Shown here piece by piece: positions 22,866-34,133 of a stretch of 64,000 nt of DNA. The DNA lies in NCBI RefSeq assembly GCF_022376445.1, contig NW_025955092.1, positions 1-64,000 of the forward strand, in the 5' to 3' direction. A program made the position numbers and the translations under genes. A model generated the notes under the pieces. The model saw only the letters and a list, made by a program, of their open reading frames with translations, was not told where the DNA came from and ran no database searches. Every line of letters starts with the position of its first letter. Positions within the stretch are counted from its first letter, which is position 1. Origin of the DNA: Fomitopsis serialis (Eukaryota; Basidiomycota; Agaricomycetes; Polyporales; Fomitopsidaceae).

Positions 22866-23667
22866 ATGTCGACGGAACCGTCCTGGCCGTCTCTGTACAA
22901 CTGGGCCATCGAAATATTCCCTATCGAGGGCAAGGATCCTGTGCAGCCAGAAGGTTTCTACCTGTACGACCGTACTCGTACGTACCATGCTCCCTTCTAC
23001 TTACCAGTGACCAGACCTGAACAGTCTTTAGATATATTCCGCTTCACGCTCTACTGGACGCTGGTGTTCTACACGCCAGCCTATATCCTCTGCGCTTCGT
23101 ACGCCTTCCTGAACCTCACCTTCCCGCCGACGAGGATCCCGCGACGAAGTCCGCGCACTCGCTCTAGATCGTCCTTCGGATTCCCCTTTCCCTCTTCATA
23201 CTTTGCTCCTGCACCCCCTGTGACCAGCAACGAGATCCCTCTTCTGGAAGCGGTGCCCAATAATGTCCCAAGGAATACTCAGGCACAGGCTGCACTTGCC
23301 TATCGATACCGCGCCCTGTTCAAACCGAACGAACGGCGCTCTCGGTTGGCCGTTGCCCTTCTGGTCTTCCTTGCCTTCACGGTCTTCTCCGTCGCGGGCG
23401 CGGTCATAGGTTCTGTGATTATTGGCTACTTGTTGGCGGCTCTTTTCAAGGCGGGAGGATACAACATGTCCACGTACGTCCGCGTGGCATTGCCACGAGT
23501 ACAATTACGCTGACGCGACCACTAGTTGGATGCCTTTTCTCGCCGGCCTGTTACAAGCTTTAGTGGGCCTCCTAGGGTGAGTCGGCATTCATGCGCCATG
23601 TACCTCCAAACTCAGTGTATCCCGACCTCGTTGCAGGCTGTGGCCCTCGGTCATTGACTTCATTTGA
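22866..23667 (+). CDS. Small fungal integral membrane protein (229 aa)
   Basis: Exons 22866-23473, 23526-23576, 23637-23667, with 52- and 60-nt introns, both phase 2. I do not recognise a named family. A short N-terminal domain (WAIEIFPIEGKDP) is followed by a membrane segment at about 59-84 (FTLYWTLVFYTPAYILCASY), a Ser/Arg/Pro-rich linker (90-150), a long hydrophobic stretch at 161-195 that can form two short helices around a Gly-rich turn (VAGAVIGSVIIGYLL), and a last segment at 204-222 (WMPFLAGLLQALVGLLG), ending WPSVIDFI. The first ATG after the divergent promoter is used. Probably an endomembrane or plasma-membrane protein; function unknown. Confidence 0.75.
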
Positions 23668-23770
23668 GCCTGCGGGACAACGACGCTCAGGTAATGCAGA
23701 TGTTCACAACGTACAGTATAAAAGTCATATTAGCACAATTATGACACGAGCTTTACAGGGGAGACACGGA

Positions 23771-24749
23771 TTACTCCACGTCAAACAACAGTATTTCCGC
23801 CACTGAACCGCCCACGTTCTCGACGACCATCTCCTTTCCCGGCTCCCCCATGATGTACGCTCCATCGCCTTCACGGAGCTCCAAGGCAGACTCATCGCCG
23901 GAGACCTTGACGTGTGTACCAGTCGCTTGCTTTGGGTTGTAGCCCGAAGTCTGCACGACATGGATATACGCCTTCCGTGCCAGGCCAGAACCAGCAGTGG
24001 GGAACGTATGCGGGAGCGACTTGGATGGTGAAAGGAGCGTCGCGTAGAGGGAGAGTGGCGCGTGGACGGGGGCCGGTCCAGAGGCGTCGCGCGCTTCTGA
24101 TACATCTGCTGCATCGGCGGGAGCTACAACGAGTGCCCATTTGTCGTGCTTCTCGTCGTCGCTGAAGTGGCTGCGGTGCGAGGTCAGCAACTGCACGAGG
24201 CGTCCATCCCCGGGCTACCTCACCGAGTATAGTATGTTGGCGTGAGACCACGCGTCGAGGGCATGCTCCAAATCTGGAGGAAGTGCACTTGTTCAGGCCC
24301 ATAGCACTTCTCGCTGTGTCGTATACCGGTACCGGCAGATGTCATTTGCAGGTCGCCGCGCTTGAGGATTTCGCGGTTGCCCATCGAGTCTTGACTGATT
24401 TCGTTGTCAGCGTGTCACTTCAAACACGGCCAACGAATGTAGACTTACTGCTCGAGTTGCCCCGAGACGATGTAGGAGAAGATCTCGAACTCGCGGTGCG
24501 GATGCGTGCCGAATCCGGTCTGGGGCTCGACCCGATCCTCGTTCAAGACGCGAAGGCAGCCAAAATGGTCGTGCTGCGCATCGCTGTACCTAGGAGAGCA
24601 TCGCGCGTCCGCGTCAGTGATGGTCGTGCATATTTAGTATTAGCAGACAGTGCGCACATTGCGAAGGAGAACGTATGGAAGGTTTTGAGCCATCCATGGT
24701 CGGCGTTACCGCGCTCATGGCTGCGTCGAGGGACGATCTTCATTACCAT
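23771..24749 (-). CDS. Pirin-family protein 1
   Basis: Bicupin of the pirin family; members bind a metal (Fe) and act as quercetinase-like enzymes or nuclear cofactors. Exons on minus: 24749-24658, 24589-24449, 24394-24224, 24170-23771; 267 aa. The N-terminus KIVPRRSHERGNADHGWLKT, then FHTFSFA, the metal-site block FGTHPHREFEIFSYIVSG with His pair and Glu (about residues 55-70), LKRGDLQMTSAGTGIRHSE with the second His, and the C-terminal cupin GDGAYIMGEPGKEMVVENV are all canonical. ATG 24749 was chosen to match the MSIVPRRS starts of pirins 2 and 3; an in-frame ATG at 24809 would add 20 residues. It shares exon structure (all introns phase 2) with the two pirins near 31 and 34 kb. Confidence 0.93.
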
Positions 24750-26032
24750 GTCTTTTTGAACCTCTGGCGAACTAGTTGAATACGATGCGGGGAGGGCTAG
24801 CCGGTTCAAGTTGCTGTAAACCTTTGGGGCGTTGAGCTTTGCGAGGCGGAGTAAGGCAGACAGCTTGGAGGAAAGAACTGAGGTTTCCTCCCCTGATTGC
24901 TGGGCTTTTATGTGGCCCTGCTGGAGGATGTCGATGAGAAGTCTGACGCCAATTGAGGATGGTCGGCTTGGTCATGGCAGGTCTGGACAGTCAGAACGCG
25001 TGCGCCCAACGCAAGACATCTTAGGCGGGTTTCCCGAAAAGGAAATCCCGCCCGCACGCGTCGCCAGATGTCGGCGTCGGTTCGTCGGTGGCGCCTCCGG
25101 ACGTGCCTCTCTGAGCTTCCTCCATCTACAGCCTGCTATGGATGTGTCAGCTCCTGTGCTCATTGCTGATGCTGACTGTACTTGAGTAAGTACTGCTCGA
25201 GACAAGTCTGAACAGCTCGTTTCCTTGAAGATATCCCTGCTACAGTGGAGCGCGAGAGTACTTTGGCGTGCCAGCCTCTGCGTCTCTCCGAGTTGGACAT
25301 GCACGGTGACGTCGAGAAGGAGGTCGATCTACGTATGGGCCATAGGAATCGGAAGAATTCTCTCACAGGGTATGGACGGTGAACTGTGGATGTGTCGGTC
25401 CCAGGACATTTCAACATTTCAATGCTCGTCGGCGAGGTGTACGGGCGGTGTAGTACTACTGCAGCTCCGCGACGTTCTGTCGCGATCGAACCCGCCAAGT
25501 CCTGTCACGTCTGTCCTTCTCCTCTCATCTGTGTACGATAATCAACACCTGTTCATCCGGAACCTCATAGGTGGCTCAAGCCACGAGGATTAGATGCTCC
25601 GCTGTAGGCACGCTCGTCTCGACGTCCTTCTATCAGGTCATGTTGACTTTCGGAACCCTCATTGATAACGCATCTTAGTTTCTATTCAGGCAAATACGTT
25701 GGACATTGTATGCGGCACGCACCTTGCGCGAGGCGCGAACACATTGCATACAACTTTTATCTTGTCATCGTCAATGGAGCACTGTCGATATGAACGGCGA
25801 CGATCTTGGAAGCTACGGTAGTTTCGGCGCAACGTGACTCCGCCGCAGTTGCATCTGCGTTCAATGCCAGGTGCAGCATTCAATGTGAAGACCGTGCGCA
25901 ATAATATCGGCACTCTGATCTTCCCGTCTCAGTCCCAACAATGGAACACTATAAAAGCCTCGTCTTGCAGGGCTCAACGTCAACGTCAACAGCCATATTC
26001 CCCATACTCACCCATCTTCACTCGCAGTAGCC
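24750..26032. other. Gene-poor gap between pirin 1 and the DM9-VWA gene
   Basis: About 1.3 kb. Reading frames on both strands are short and without recognisable motifs. It holds the 5' region of pirin 1 and the promoter of the DM9-VWA gene. No other feature seen. Confidence 0.45.
25950..25957 (+). promoter_or_regulatory. TATA box of the DM9-VWA gene
   Basis: TATAAAAG lies 83 bp before the ATG at 26033 and is followed by C/T-rich sequence, a good fit for a fungal core promoter. Use in vivo is inferred from position. Confidence 0.6.
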
Positions 26033-27790
26033 ATGGAGTTCCGCGGAAATGCTCAGTATAGCCCCCTCTACCCCCAGGCTCACGTACCAGGCCCGGCATA
26101 CTACGGAACGAAGACGGAAACGCTCATCCAGACTGAGCGCAGCAGCTCTCCCTTTGCGCGGATGCCGGCGTCGCCGTCTTTCATACATGAGGCCCCGAGT
26201 CCATCGCCGACGCTCGCTCGCACGAGCTCTACCATCAAGGTTCCAAGAACGTTGTTGCAGTGGACTGCTGAAGCACAGGCGTCCACAGCCGAGTTTCGCA
26301 AGAACGGGTCCTCGACCCCGTTTGCTTGGGTATGTCTCGCGCAACTTTTCTTGGAGTCGGGGTTCAGCTGTTCGCCCTAGGTCTACGTAGAAGGTCATAA
26401 CATCCCGCCGAGCGCTGTCATCGCTGGAGACGAACGCGGCAAGCCGCTCTATGTAGCGCGGACCTTCTTTGAGGGCACCTTGCGTATGTGTCGAAAGATA
26501 CTCATAGTATATCCCGCTCAACCTTGGCTCAACCTGAAATTTCTACAGAGATTGGAAAGGCGGGACATCACCTGAGGCTTGGCGCTTCCATCCCCCTCAA
26601 AGGACGCGAAGTCGATGTGAATGGTCTAGTCGTTCATGCCCGAGATTTTGTCACTGAACCTATTTGTTCAGGTTGCTGCCTATGAAGTCCTGGTGGCAGC
26701 GATGACGCCGAGCCGCTGGGTCTACCAAAGCACAGATTCTATGACCATTATTGAGAAACAAATGAGCGATATCGGCATCGGGGGTGCAAGCTCTATCCTG
26801 CAACGTCGCCTCAAGTACGCTTAATTTGATATCATCCAGACGTTGTGCACCAGCTGATACGGGATGGTCAGGGAAATCAAAGTCGTCGTCATCGTCGACG
26901 ATTCGATGTCGGTGAGTACATGCACGACGTCGTTTGAAAGTAATCTGACCTAGTCGATCGCCTAGATGGAGGGCCAATACTGGATCAACGCAGGCGAAGC
27001 GCTTGCGGATGTTGCGGAGATGGCAAACGCCTACGAGGCGGACGGTATTGATATCTACTTCCTGAACGATAATCATTCCCTCCTGGACGTTAAGGTCAGT
27101 CCATACCGGCATCACCCGCCATCAATGGGTGCTCATAGTTCTCCAGAGCAAGGCGGCTGTCCGTGGCCTCTTCCAAGAAGTTCGACCGGAAGGTCAGCGT
27201 TTATATATTATTCATTCTGCACATCTGGCATTGACGGCAATCCTCAACCAGGCCAGACGCCAACTGGCCAGAAGCTCTACGAGGTCCTCAGCAGGTACAT
27301 CCCTAAGCTCAAGGAGCCGTGCGCGAAGCCGACCAGTATCATCGTCATCACCGACGGTGTCCCGAGTACGCTTTCGCCGTCCTATGCGCATCGAGCACGG
27401 ATTGAGACCTCCCCTAACAGCCGACGATCCCGAGATGGTCATCGTTGACGCCGCTCGTCGTCTCGAAGCGAACGGGATCCCCTCGCGCCAGCTCGGCATC
27501 CAGTTTGTGCAGATCGGCGACGACCCGGATGCGACGGAGGCACTGAAGGAGCTTGACGACGGTCTCGAGCAGAAGCATGGCATCCGCGTACGTTACACTC
27601 TCAAATCTTCTCACATCCACTCATTGTCTCTACTTTGTAGGACATCGTGGACACGACCGTTTACAACCCCAACCAGCCTACCTTCCGCACCGAAACGCTC
27701 GTCAAGATCCTCCACGGTGCCGTCCATAACGCTCTCGACAACGGTGCCAATCCCATCGGTGCGGTTCTGGAGTTCGGTAATCCCTTCTAA
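26033..27790 (+). CDS. DM9-repeat plus von Willebrand factor A domain fusion protein
   Basis: Ten exons: 26033-26329, 26381-26483, 26549-26616, 26672-26814, 26872-26911, 26966-27094, 27147-27192, 27252-27365, 27421-27587, 27641-27790; 418 aa in frame. Residues 1-99 are a Tyr/Pro/Ser-rich leader. Next comes a DM9 (DUF3421-like) unit: VYVEGHNIPPSAVIAGDERG, PLYVARTFFEG, IGKAGHHLRLGASIPLKGRE, then YEVLVAAMTPSRWVY. A VWA domain follows: VVVIVDDSMS (partial MIDAS; DxSxS needs D-D-S-M-S), EADGIDIYFLND, SIIVITDGVPTDD and RQLGIQFVQIGDDPDATEAL. DM9 modules bind mannose-type glycans in animals; VWA mediates adhesion or complex assembly. There is no signal peptide, so a cytoplasmic role is likely. The DM9-VWA join depends on the intron 26815-26871, which restores frame exactly. 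The function is inferred only. Confidence 0.8.
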
Positions 27791-28350
27791 AGCTTGAGGA
27801 TAACGTCCGCGTCGTCGCGTTCGAGTCTTGTCGTGGTGGCCCTCAGTGCTCCAAATGTGTATATGTCGTTCATCATGAAACATAAGCCAATCGTATCATC
27901 GCTCAGAGACTGCAGTCGGCTCAGGGTCAGCATGACGTCGTCACTGCCGTTGAAAGACTATCCATCCACCAGCGTTTGGTGAGTAAGCGTTATCAGCCAG
28001 ATCAGTAACTGACGTAGCTCCTCCAATCATATGCAGAACGTTTTGATTCAGTGAGAGCTGATGCGCGTCGACCCACAAGTTCTGCCAGGTATCGCAGGTG
28101 TTATCTTAGTTGGTCGACGTCCTCTCGAGCCGCGGTACCTCCGACTAATGCTCAGATGATTTCGATGGTCTACTTCCATTCTGTCCCGTCGAACCCTAGA
28201 TACGTCCAGTGTCATCGTACACGAGGTGTTCTTCGGGTCCCCCAGCTGGTCATCACCTGTTCCCAAGAGATGCGGACCCCACGTATAAGAGCGAGGCAAA
28301 AATGCCGAGTCAAGTTCCCAAGGTGTATCTCCCGCTTCATTGTGTCGGGC
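27791..28350. other. Intergenic stretch before the P450 gene
   Basis: 560 bp with no recognisable gene. A continuous frame runs from 28051 into the P450 start but lacks any conserved residues upstream of Met 28351. Presumed 3' UTR of the DM9-VWA gene and promoter of the P450. Confidence 0.4.
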
Positions 28351-30575
28351 ATGCTGCTCACATCGCCTGCGTTGGTTGCAAGCTTTCTGGCAGCGGTGCT
28401 CATGCTCTGTCTTTTCTACATCTCTAGGGCTGGTAAACGTCCCCGCTTACACCTGTTCCCCCCTGGACCGCGATCTCTTCCACTGCTGGGAAATGTCCAC
28501 CAATTACCCAAGAACTTCCAGTACCGTCTATTTGCGAAGTGGGGTCAGACATACGGTGAGTAAGCATGCATTGAGGCAGCATCGCCAAAGGTGGCTATGC
28601 CGTCGAACTGAATACCATGCAGGCGATATCATCTTCATGAAGGTTCTGCAACAACCCACTCTAGTCATCAATTCTCTGCACGCCGCAAAGGAGCTACTGG
28701 CGGTGCGGGGGGCGAAATACTCGGACAGGTCTTCATCCCGTTTAATGACGATGTAGGCAGTCACCTTCGCTAACCTTCTGGTTGCGCTCACATTATGCTG
28801 TTCCTTTTCAAAGGATGGGACTTGACACTACGACTCCTTTCCTCGGTTATGGAGAACAGTGGCGCTTACAACGAAGACTGTTGCAGGCAGGCTTTGGCGA
28901 CCAAGCTGCGTTGGCTCGTCTTCGTCCCGTCCAGCAGAGGGAGACAATCGCACTGCTGCTACGTCTTGCGCAAGATCCGGATGCCTTTGCACGCCATATC
29001 AAAGGGTAGGGTCTGCACGCCTGCATGTTTTAGGGCACTGAGCCCTCTGTAGCTTCGCGGCTGCGTTGATCATGGGTTCCACTTACGGGAAACCCGATGA
29101 TGAGGACCTCCTCAGCTCGGGCGAGGCCATCATACAGATGTTTGTTGATGTAGCAGGCACACCCGCCGCAGCCTTGGTGGACACTCTTCCGTTCTGTATG
29201 TGCCTTCCGAGTCGCACGTCCCGCCTCGACGAGTGAGCTGATGATGCCTCAACAGCGAAGTATGTACCCTCATGGATATTTGGTATTCTCTTCGGACCGA
29301 GGCTCTTGGAGACACGATCATTGTTGCAGCGCGTGATGAATTCATCTTTTGAAGATGCCAAGGTAGCAACAGTGACACCATTTATTGGGCATGGTTGTAA
29401 TTGTATAAATATGTCTCAGGAATCGGGAACAGGAACACATTCGTTCGTTACATATATAATGGACGCGAGTGCGTCGAAGTCACAGCAAAGGGGCGATGAT
29501 GAGGATACGAAAGGTGCTGCCTTCGCTATGTTCCTTGGTAAGTCAACTTCTTGCTGTTCCCAGAGCCTTTGACTTCTGATCCCCCACATCATCGTCAGCT
29601 GGCTTCGAGGCTGTGAGTAACGATGGGCAGGTCATCTGGTCTCTGTTCCTGAGGATTTTGAACCAGCTATCAATCGCCCTCAACACATTCCTCGTCACCA
29701 TGGTCCTTCATGAGGACGTGTTCGCGAAGGCACAGCAAAGCATCGACGAGATTGTAGGCACTGAGCGTCTTCCTGATCTCAGCGACAGAGATTCGCTGCC
29801 ATACGTGGACGCGATTCTCTGGGAAATCTACCGGTTAGTCTGCCGGTGTTTGTCCTTTGTACGCCACTCACTCTGATTCTGTTGGCATCTAGTATCAACC
29901 CGCCGTTGCCCATTAGTATGTTCCATATTGTGAGAGTACGGCCTCAACTTAAACCTGTCAAGGCGTTCCACGACGTGTGATGGAAGAGGATGAATATCGT
30001 GGATATCGCATCCCGAAGGGAACGTTAGTGCTCCCTAATATCTGGTTCGTAGCGTTCGCTCCCTTACTCAGACACATTTCGATCATGACGCCCCTGATGT
30101 CCTTGGCTAGGCAAATGGCTCACGACGCCAATCACTACACGGATCCCGATACTTTCAACCCAGACAGATTTATAGATCCGGCGACCGGAAAGCACACAGG
30201 GCTGGATCCTCGGGAGTACATCTTCTCATTCGGACGACGGTATGCGATGTTCAACAGCTAGAACGGTGTCATCTAACATGTAATCTCTAGTGTGTGTCCT
30301 GGCCAACGCTTCGGTGACGACAGCCTGTGGCTGGTGACAGCGAGTATCATCGCCGCGTTCAACTTGAAGAAGGCTCTGGACGCGTGGGGAAGAGAGATAA
30401 CGCCTTCTTTGACCAACTTGCCGGGCATGACTGGGTGCGTCTCCTAATAGGTCGATGACCCGACACTGACGTGAGTGGGTGCGATAGTCATCTGCAGAAG
30501 TTTGAGTGTGCGATTCAACCTCGCTCACAACGGGCTCTTGAGTTGATCGCGGAGAGTTCAATGAGGTTGCACTAG
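28351..30575 (+). CDS. Cytochrome P450 monooxygenase
   Basis: Membrane-anchored microsomal P450, 513 aa, 13 exons: 28351-28555, 28623-28752, 28814-29005, 29053-29195, 29256-29362, 29420-29537, 29599-29612, 29667-29833, 29893-29915, 29963-30044, 30111-30239, 30291-30434, 30488-30575. Residues 1-25 form a hydrophobic anchor (LVASFLAAVLMLCLFYI), followed by the Pro-rich hinge FPPGPRSLPLLGNVHQLP. The C-helix WRLQRRLL, the oxygen-binding I-helix region FLAGFEAL (the usual Thr of A-G-x-D/E-T-T is replaced), the ExxR motif E356-I-Y-R359, the DRF region, and heme loop FSFGRRVCPGQRFG with Cys439 are present. The pattern fits the large basidiomycete CYP clans (CYP64/O-methylsterigmatocystin-oxidoreductase-like). 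Substrate unknown. The I-helix departure from A-G-x-D-T is worth noting. Two exons are very small (14 and 23 nt). Confidence 0.93.
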
Positions 30576-30796
30576 CGTCGATGTTTGAAGATGTTCATCG
30601 CTCTCAGCCCAGACACAGCGATATCCGCGAAGATCCGCTCCTTGGATGACTGCCGCACCAATAGACCGACTCCATGAATCGAGCGTCGGCTGCGGTTGTT
30701 CCGGTGACGTCGATACTCAATATGATCGGTAATCCTCTACGTGCACCCATAATGCTGAACACGGTATCATTTGAACCACGCAAGACAACTTTGCAA

Positions 30797-31772
30797 TCAC
30801 TCGACATCGAACAAGAGTACTTCTGCTGTCAACTCACTGACATTCTCCACAACAAGCTCCTTGCCTGGTTCGCCGATGATGTATGCACCATCACCTTCCC
30901 ATAGTTCCTCACTCACATCGCCAATCGAGACCTTGATGTGTGCACCTCTCCTCTCTTTCGAAGGATTGTACCCTGAGGTCTGCGCGATCTGAAGGTAGAC
31001 TTTACGTACGGGGTCGCGACCAGCGGCGGGGAATGTGTGTGGGAGCGACTTGCCGGGGGACATGACGGCCGCGTGGAGCGAGAGGGGTGAATGCACGGGC
31101 GCAGGCGTGCTCGACGCCTCGCGTGCTTCAGTTACACCCGGGGCATCGGCCGGTGCGACGACCAAACACCACTTGTCGCGCTTTTGTTCTTCCTCGAAAT
31201 GACTGCAGAGTGGATCCGGCGTTGGGTCCAATCCGTGGACAAGATGCTCGAAAGGCTTACCGGGTGTAGTATTGCGGAGTGAGCCCGCTCTTTGACGGGA
31301 TGCTCCAGATCTGGAAGATGTGACCTTGTTCGGATCCGTGGCTCTTCTCGCTATGCCGAATCCCAGTGCCCGCAGAGGTCAACTGGATGTCACCGCGTTT
31401 GAGAAACTCGCGATTGCTCATTGAATCCTCACTGTGCGCACACAGTTAGGCTTTACGAAACCAGATATGTCGAAGTCCAGTACTCACTGCAATATTTGTC
31501 CCGAGATGATGTATGTGAATATCTCGAACTCACGATGAGGATGCAAGCCAAAGCCCGTCCCAGCATCGAAACGGTCTTCGTTCATCACTCGAATGCACCC
31601 AAAACCGTCGTGCTTCCCATCCGTGAACCTAGATATGTGCCCACGTCATGAGTACATTAATGAGAGCACTGCGTGTTGATACGTACGCTCCAACGTTAAA
31701 GGTGTGGAATGCCTTGAGCCAGCCATGGTCGCCGCCTCCACGCTCATAGCTACGACGAGGTACAATGCTCAT
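30797..31772 (-). CDS. Pirin-family protein 2 (duplication copy A)
   Basis: Exons on minus: 31772-31687, 31628-31488, 31431-31261, 31202-30797; 267 aa, the same four-exon, phase-2 structure as its neighbours. Canonical pirin blocks: MSIVPRRSYERGGGDHGWLK, FGLHPHREFEIFTYIISGQ (metal-binding His pair), LKRGDIQLTSAGTGIRHSEK, and C-terminal GDGAYIIGEPGKELVVENV. It is most like pirin 3 (the shared C-terminus LTAEVLLF-VE, the shared HFEEE start of exon 4). It is transcribed away from the decayed NLE1 copy at 32142, mirroring pirin 3 and intact NLE1. All metal ligands appear kept, so it is probably functional. Confidence 0.93.
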
Positions 31773-32141
31773 GGTGTGGAGACCGATAGTATGAGGTTCG
31801 CCGTGCAGACGTAGACCAGTTATGGGTCGCCGGAGGAAGTTCAACAGCTTAGCGACTTGGCGGCGGATTGAGAACTATAGTGCTCTACTCATCCGCATAG
31901 TGTATCTGTATAAGTACTGGTTCGCGGGCTGGCATAGCCTGGCAGAACCTCGTGCTTGGTCATGGTGAAGGTGCACTGTCAGGATGCATTAGCATAGCGC
32001 GACGCGTATGACAGAACCTTCTATATCCGGATGCAGGCGCTGTTGATCGAGGTAGCGTGACTGGGCGTCTCTCGTGCTCCCGCGCTCGTCGCGACTCGCG
32101 AGGACCTAATCCGCACTTTGCAAGCCTCTATCTCACTAGCC

Positions 32142-32900
32142 ATGGTACATTCTACACCTACATACGGCAACGATAGAAAGGCTATCACGGCGTCCAAGAC
32201 CTTGAATGTTTGGACCCAAACCTGCAAAACCCTCATCAAAAACGCGCAGCATACTATAGTGCAGAGGGGTTCGATCGCGCCCGGCGTGCGGTGGCGGTAG
32301 CGGGCTGTACATCTGCTCCTTAACGTTTCAAGCTCAAGACAGGGGCTAGAATTATCGATCAACAACTTTGTAACGAGCATAAAAGTCAGCTTGATTAGAC
32401 TATGCGACTGACTACTTGTAATGAATAGGAAGACGACGTTGAACCTTTCGTCACGGCGTGTCTTCGAAATCTGCCTCAGGATACTACCAAGCCTGGAGCG
32501 GCCACCCAGTGAATCGTCTGCAACTCTGGTACCAACATGGGTACCCCATCCCACGCATTCACATAAATGATGACGTGTTGTCCAGTGCCCAGCTCAGGGT
32601 GGTCTCTCGCGACTCGGACCACTCGGTGTTTTGTCAACCTTGTACGGTATGCTGATCCATTGACGTAAACTGCATTATGTCTGCTTATGCCAACCTCGCT
32701 ATATGTAGATCCTACATATCCATTTCTGCGCGTCCTCTAGGCTTCTCGCTGACAGGCAATTTCCAAGCTGCTACTGAATTCAGCGATTGCAGTGCATGGC
32801 TGTTGCATGGCTATGTGATCTTTCGCAAAGACGCCGACGCATGTCCAGGTTCTCCGGTTGCAAATGTTGGGTACTGCGCTCGAGAGCGTCGTTCTCGCGC
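32142..32900 (+). pseudogene. Decayed 5' half of NLE1/Rsa4
   Basis: Aligns colinearly with 34480 to about 35180 of the intact gene. Matching landmarks are AGAAAGGCTATCACGG against AGAAAGTCTACCACGG, ACTACCAAGCCTGGAGCG against GTTACCAAGCCTGGAGCG, GTATGCTnATCC at the old exon 2 donor, ATGTCTGCTTATG against ATGCATGCTTATG in intron 2, and the GACAGGCAAT and GCGATTGCAnTGCA block of the first WD40 blade. The original reading frame is broken many times by indels and stops, and nothing corresponding to the later WD40 blades follows before pirin 3. Clearly non-functional as an NLE1 gene. Confidence 0.85.
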
Positions 32901-33139
32901 GCCGTCTTTCCACTAATATCGACAGAAGTTACTGCTTACTCTTCACAGGTCCATACTGGTCCTCGCGTAGATTACTTGTTAACGACTGCATTCAGTAGAC
33001 TGACTCCGTCGATTGCACAGGATACGTCATGTAAGGTTTCCATTTTTCATGACCAGTTTCCAAGTGTCATTCAATGATTCATGCATGGGCACCAAGATAT
33101 ACACGATGTCATCTAATCTACGCAGGCCGAACCTCGCAA

Positions 33140-34133
33140 TCACTCGACTTCGAACAAAAGCACTTCTGCTGTGAGGTCGCTGACGTTCTCCACGACCAGC
33201 TCCTTGTCTGGTTCACCGAATATGTATGCGCCGTCACCTTCCCACAGTTCCTGGCTCGCATCGCCAACGGACACCTTGACATTCGCGCCTCTCGCCTCTT
33301 TCGCGGGATTATAGCCTGAGGTCTGGGCAATATGAATGTAGACTTTACTCTTTGCGTCACGCCCGGCAGTGGGGAATATGCGTGGAAGAGACTTGTTGGG
33401 AGAGATGACTGCCGCGTAGAACGAGAGGGGCGAATGCACAGGTGCAGGTGAGCTCGACGCCTCGCGCGCTTCGGTGACCGTCGGAGAATTGATTGGTGCG
33501 ACGATCAAGCACCACTTGTCTCGCTTCTCCTCTTCCTCAAAGTGGCTGCAAGCGGATCCGGTATCAGGTCTATGTCATGATCAAGATAGTCATGTCTCTC
33601 GCAGAGCTTACCGAGTGTAGTATCGCGGGGTGAGCTTGCTCTCGCTAGGTATGCTCCAGATTTGAAAAAAGTAACTTTGTTCGGGTCCGTAGCTCTTCTC
33701 GCTATGCCGGATTCCAGTGCCCGAGGATGTCAATTGTACATCGCCGCGTTTGAGCAGCTCGCGGTTGCCCATCGAATCCTCGCTGTGTAGCCACAGTAAG
33801 GCATGTCAGATGCTAGGACGTCAAGGTCAGGTACTCACTGCATAATTTGCCCTGAAACGATATACGAGAATATCTCGAACTCGCGGTGGGGATGTAGGCC
33901 GGAGCCTGTCGATCCAGGCTCAACACGGTCCTCATTGATGACTCGGAGGCATCCAAAGTTGTCATGCTTTCCATCACTGAACCTAGAGTCATACCCATGT
34001 CCATGTTATGAGTACGTCAACGAGGCTGAAAATTTGATTGTACGTACCCTCCAACGTTGAATGAGTGGAACGTCTTCAGCCAGCCATAATTACCACCTGC
34101 GCGCTCGTAGCTACGACGAGGAACAATGCTCAT
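33140..34133 (-). CDS. Pirin-family protein 3 (duplication copy B)
   Basis: Exons on minus: 34133-34048, 33982-33839, 33782-33612, 33545-33140; 268 aa. Start MSIVPRRSYERAGGNYGWLK, then metal-site block FGLHPHREFEIFSYIVSGQ, LKRGDVQLTSSGTGIRHSEK, and C-terminal GDGAYIFGEPDKELVVENV. The gene structure matches pirins 1 and 2, including intron positions. Divergently paired with the intact NLE1 gene (346 bp between the start codons). Confidence 0.93.

Larger units (their letters stand above)
30797..32900. repeat. Tandem duplication unit A: pirin 2 plus NLE1 remnant
   Basis: Direct-repeat partner of 33140 to about 35200. Colinear similarity covers the pirin coding region, the intergenic region (both have TGTATAAGTACT, then GCATAG, TTGGTCATG, GTGCACTGTCAGGATGC, GCGTGACnGGGCG) and the 5' part of NLE1 up to about 32900. 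Boundaries are approximate, set by eye. Confidence 0.85.
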
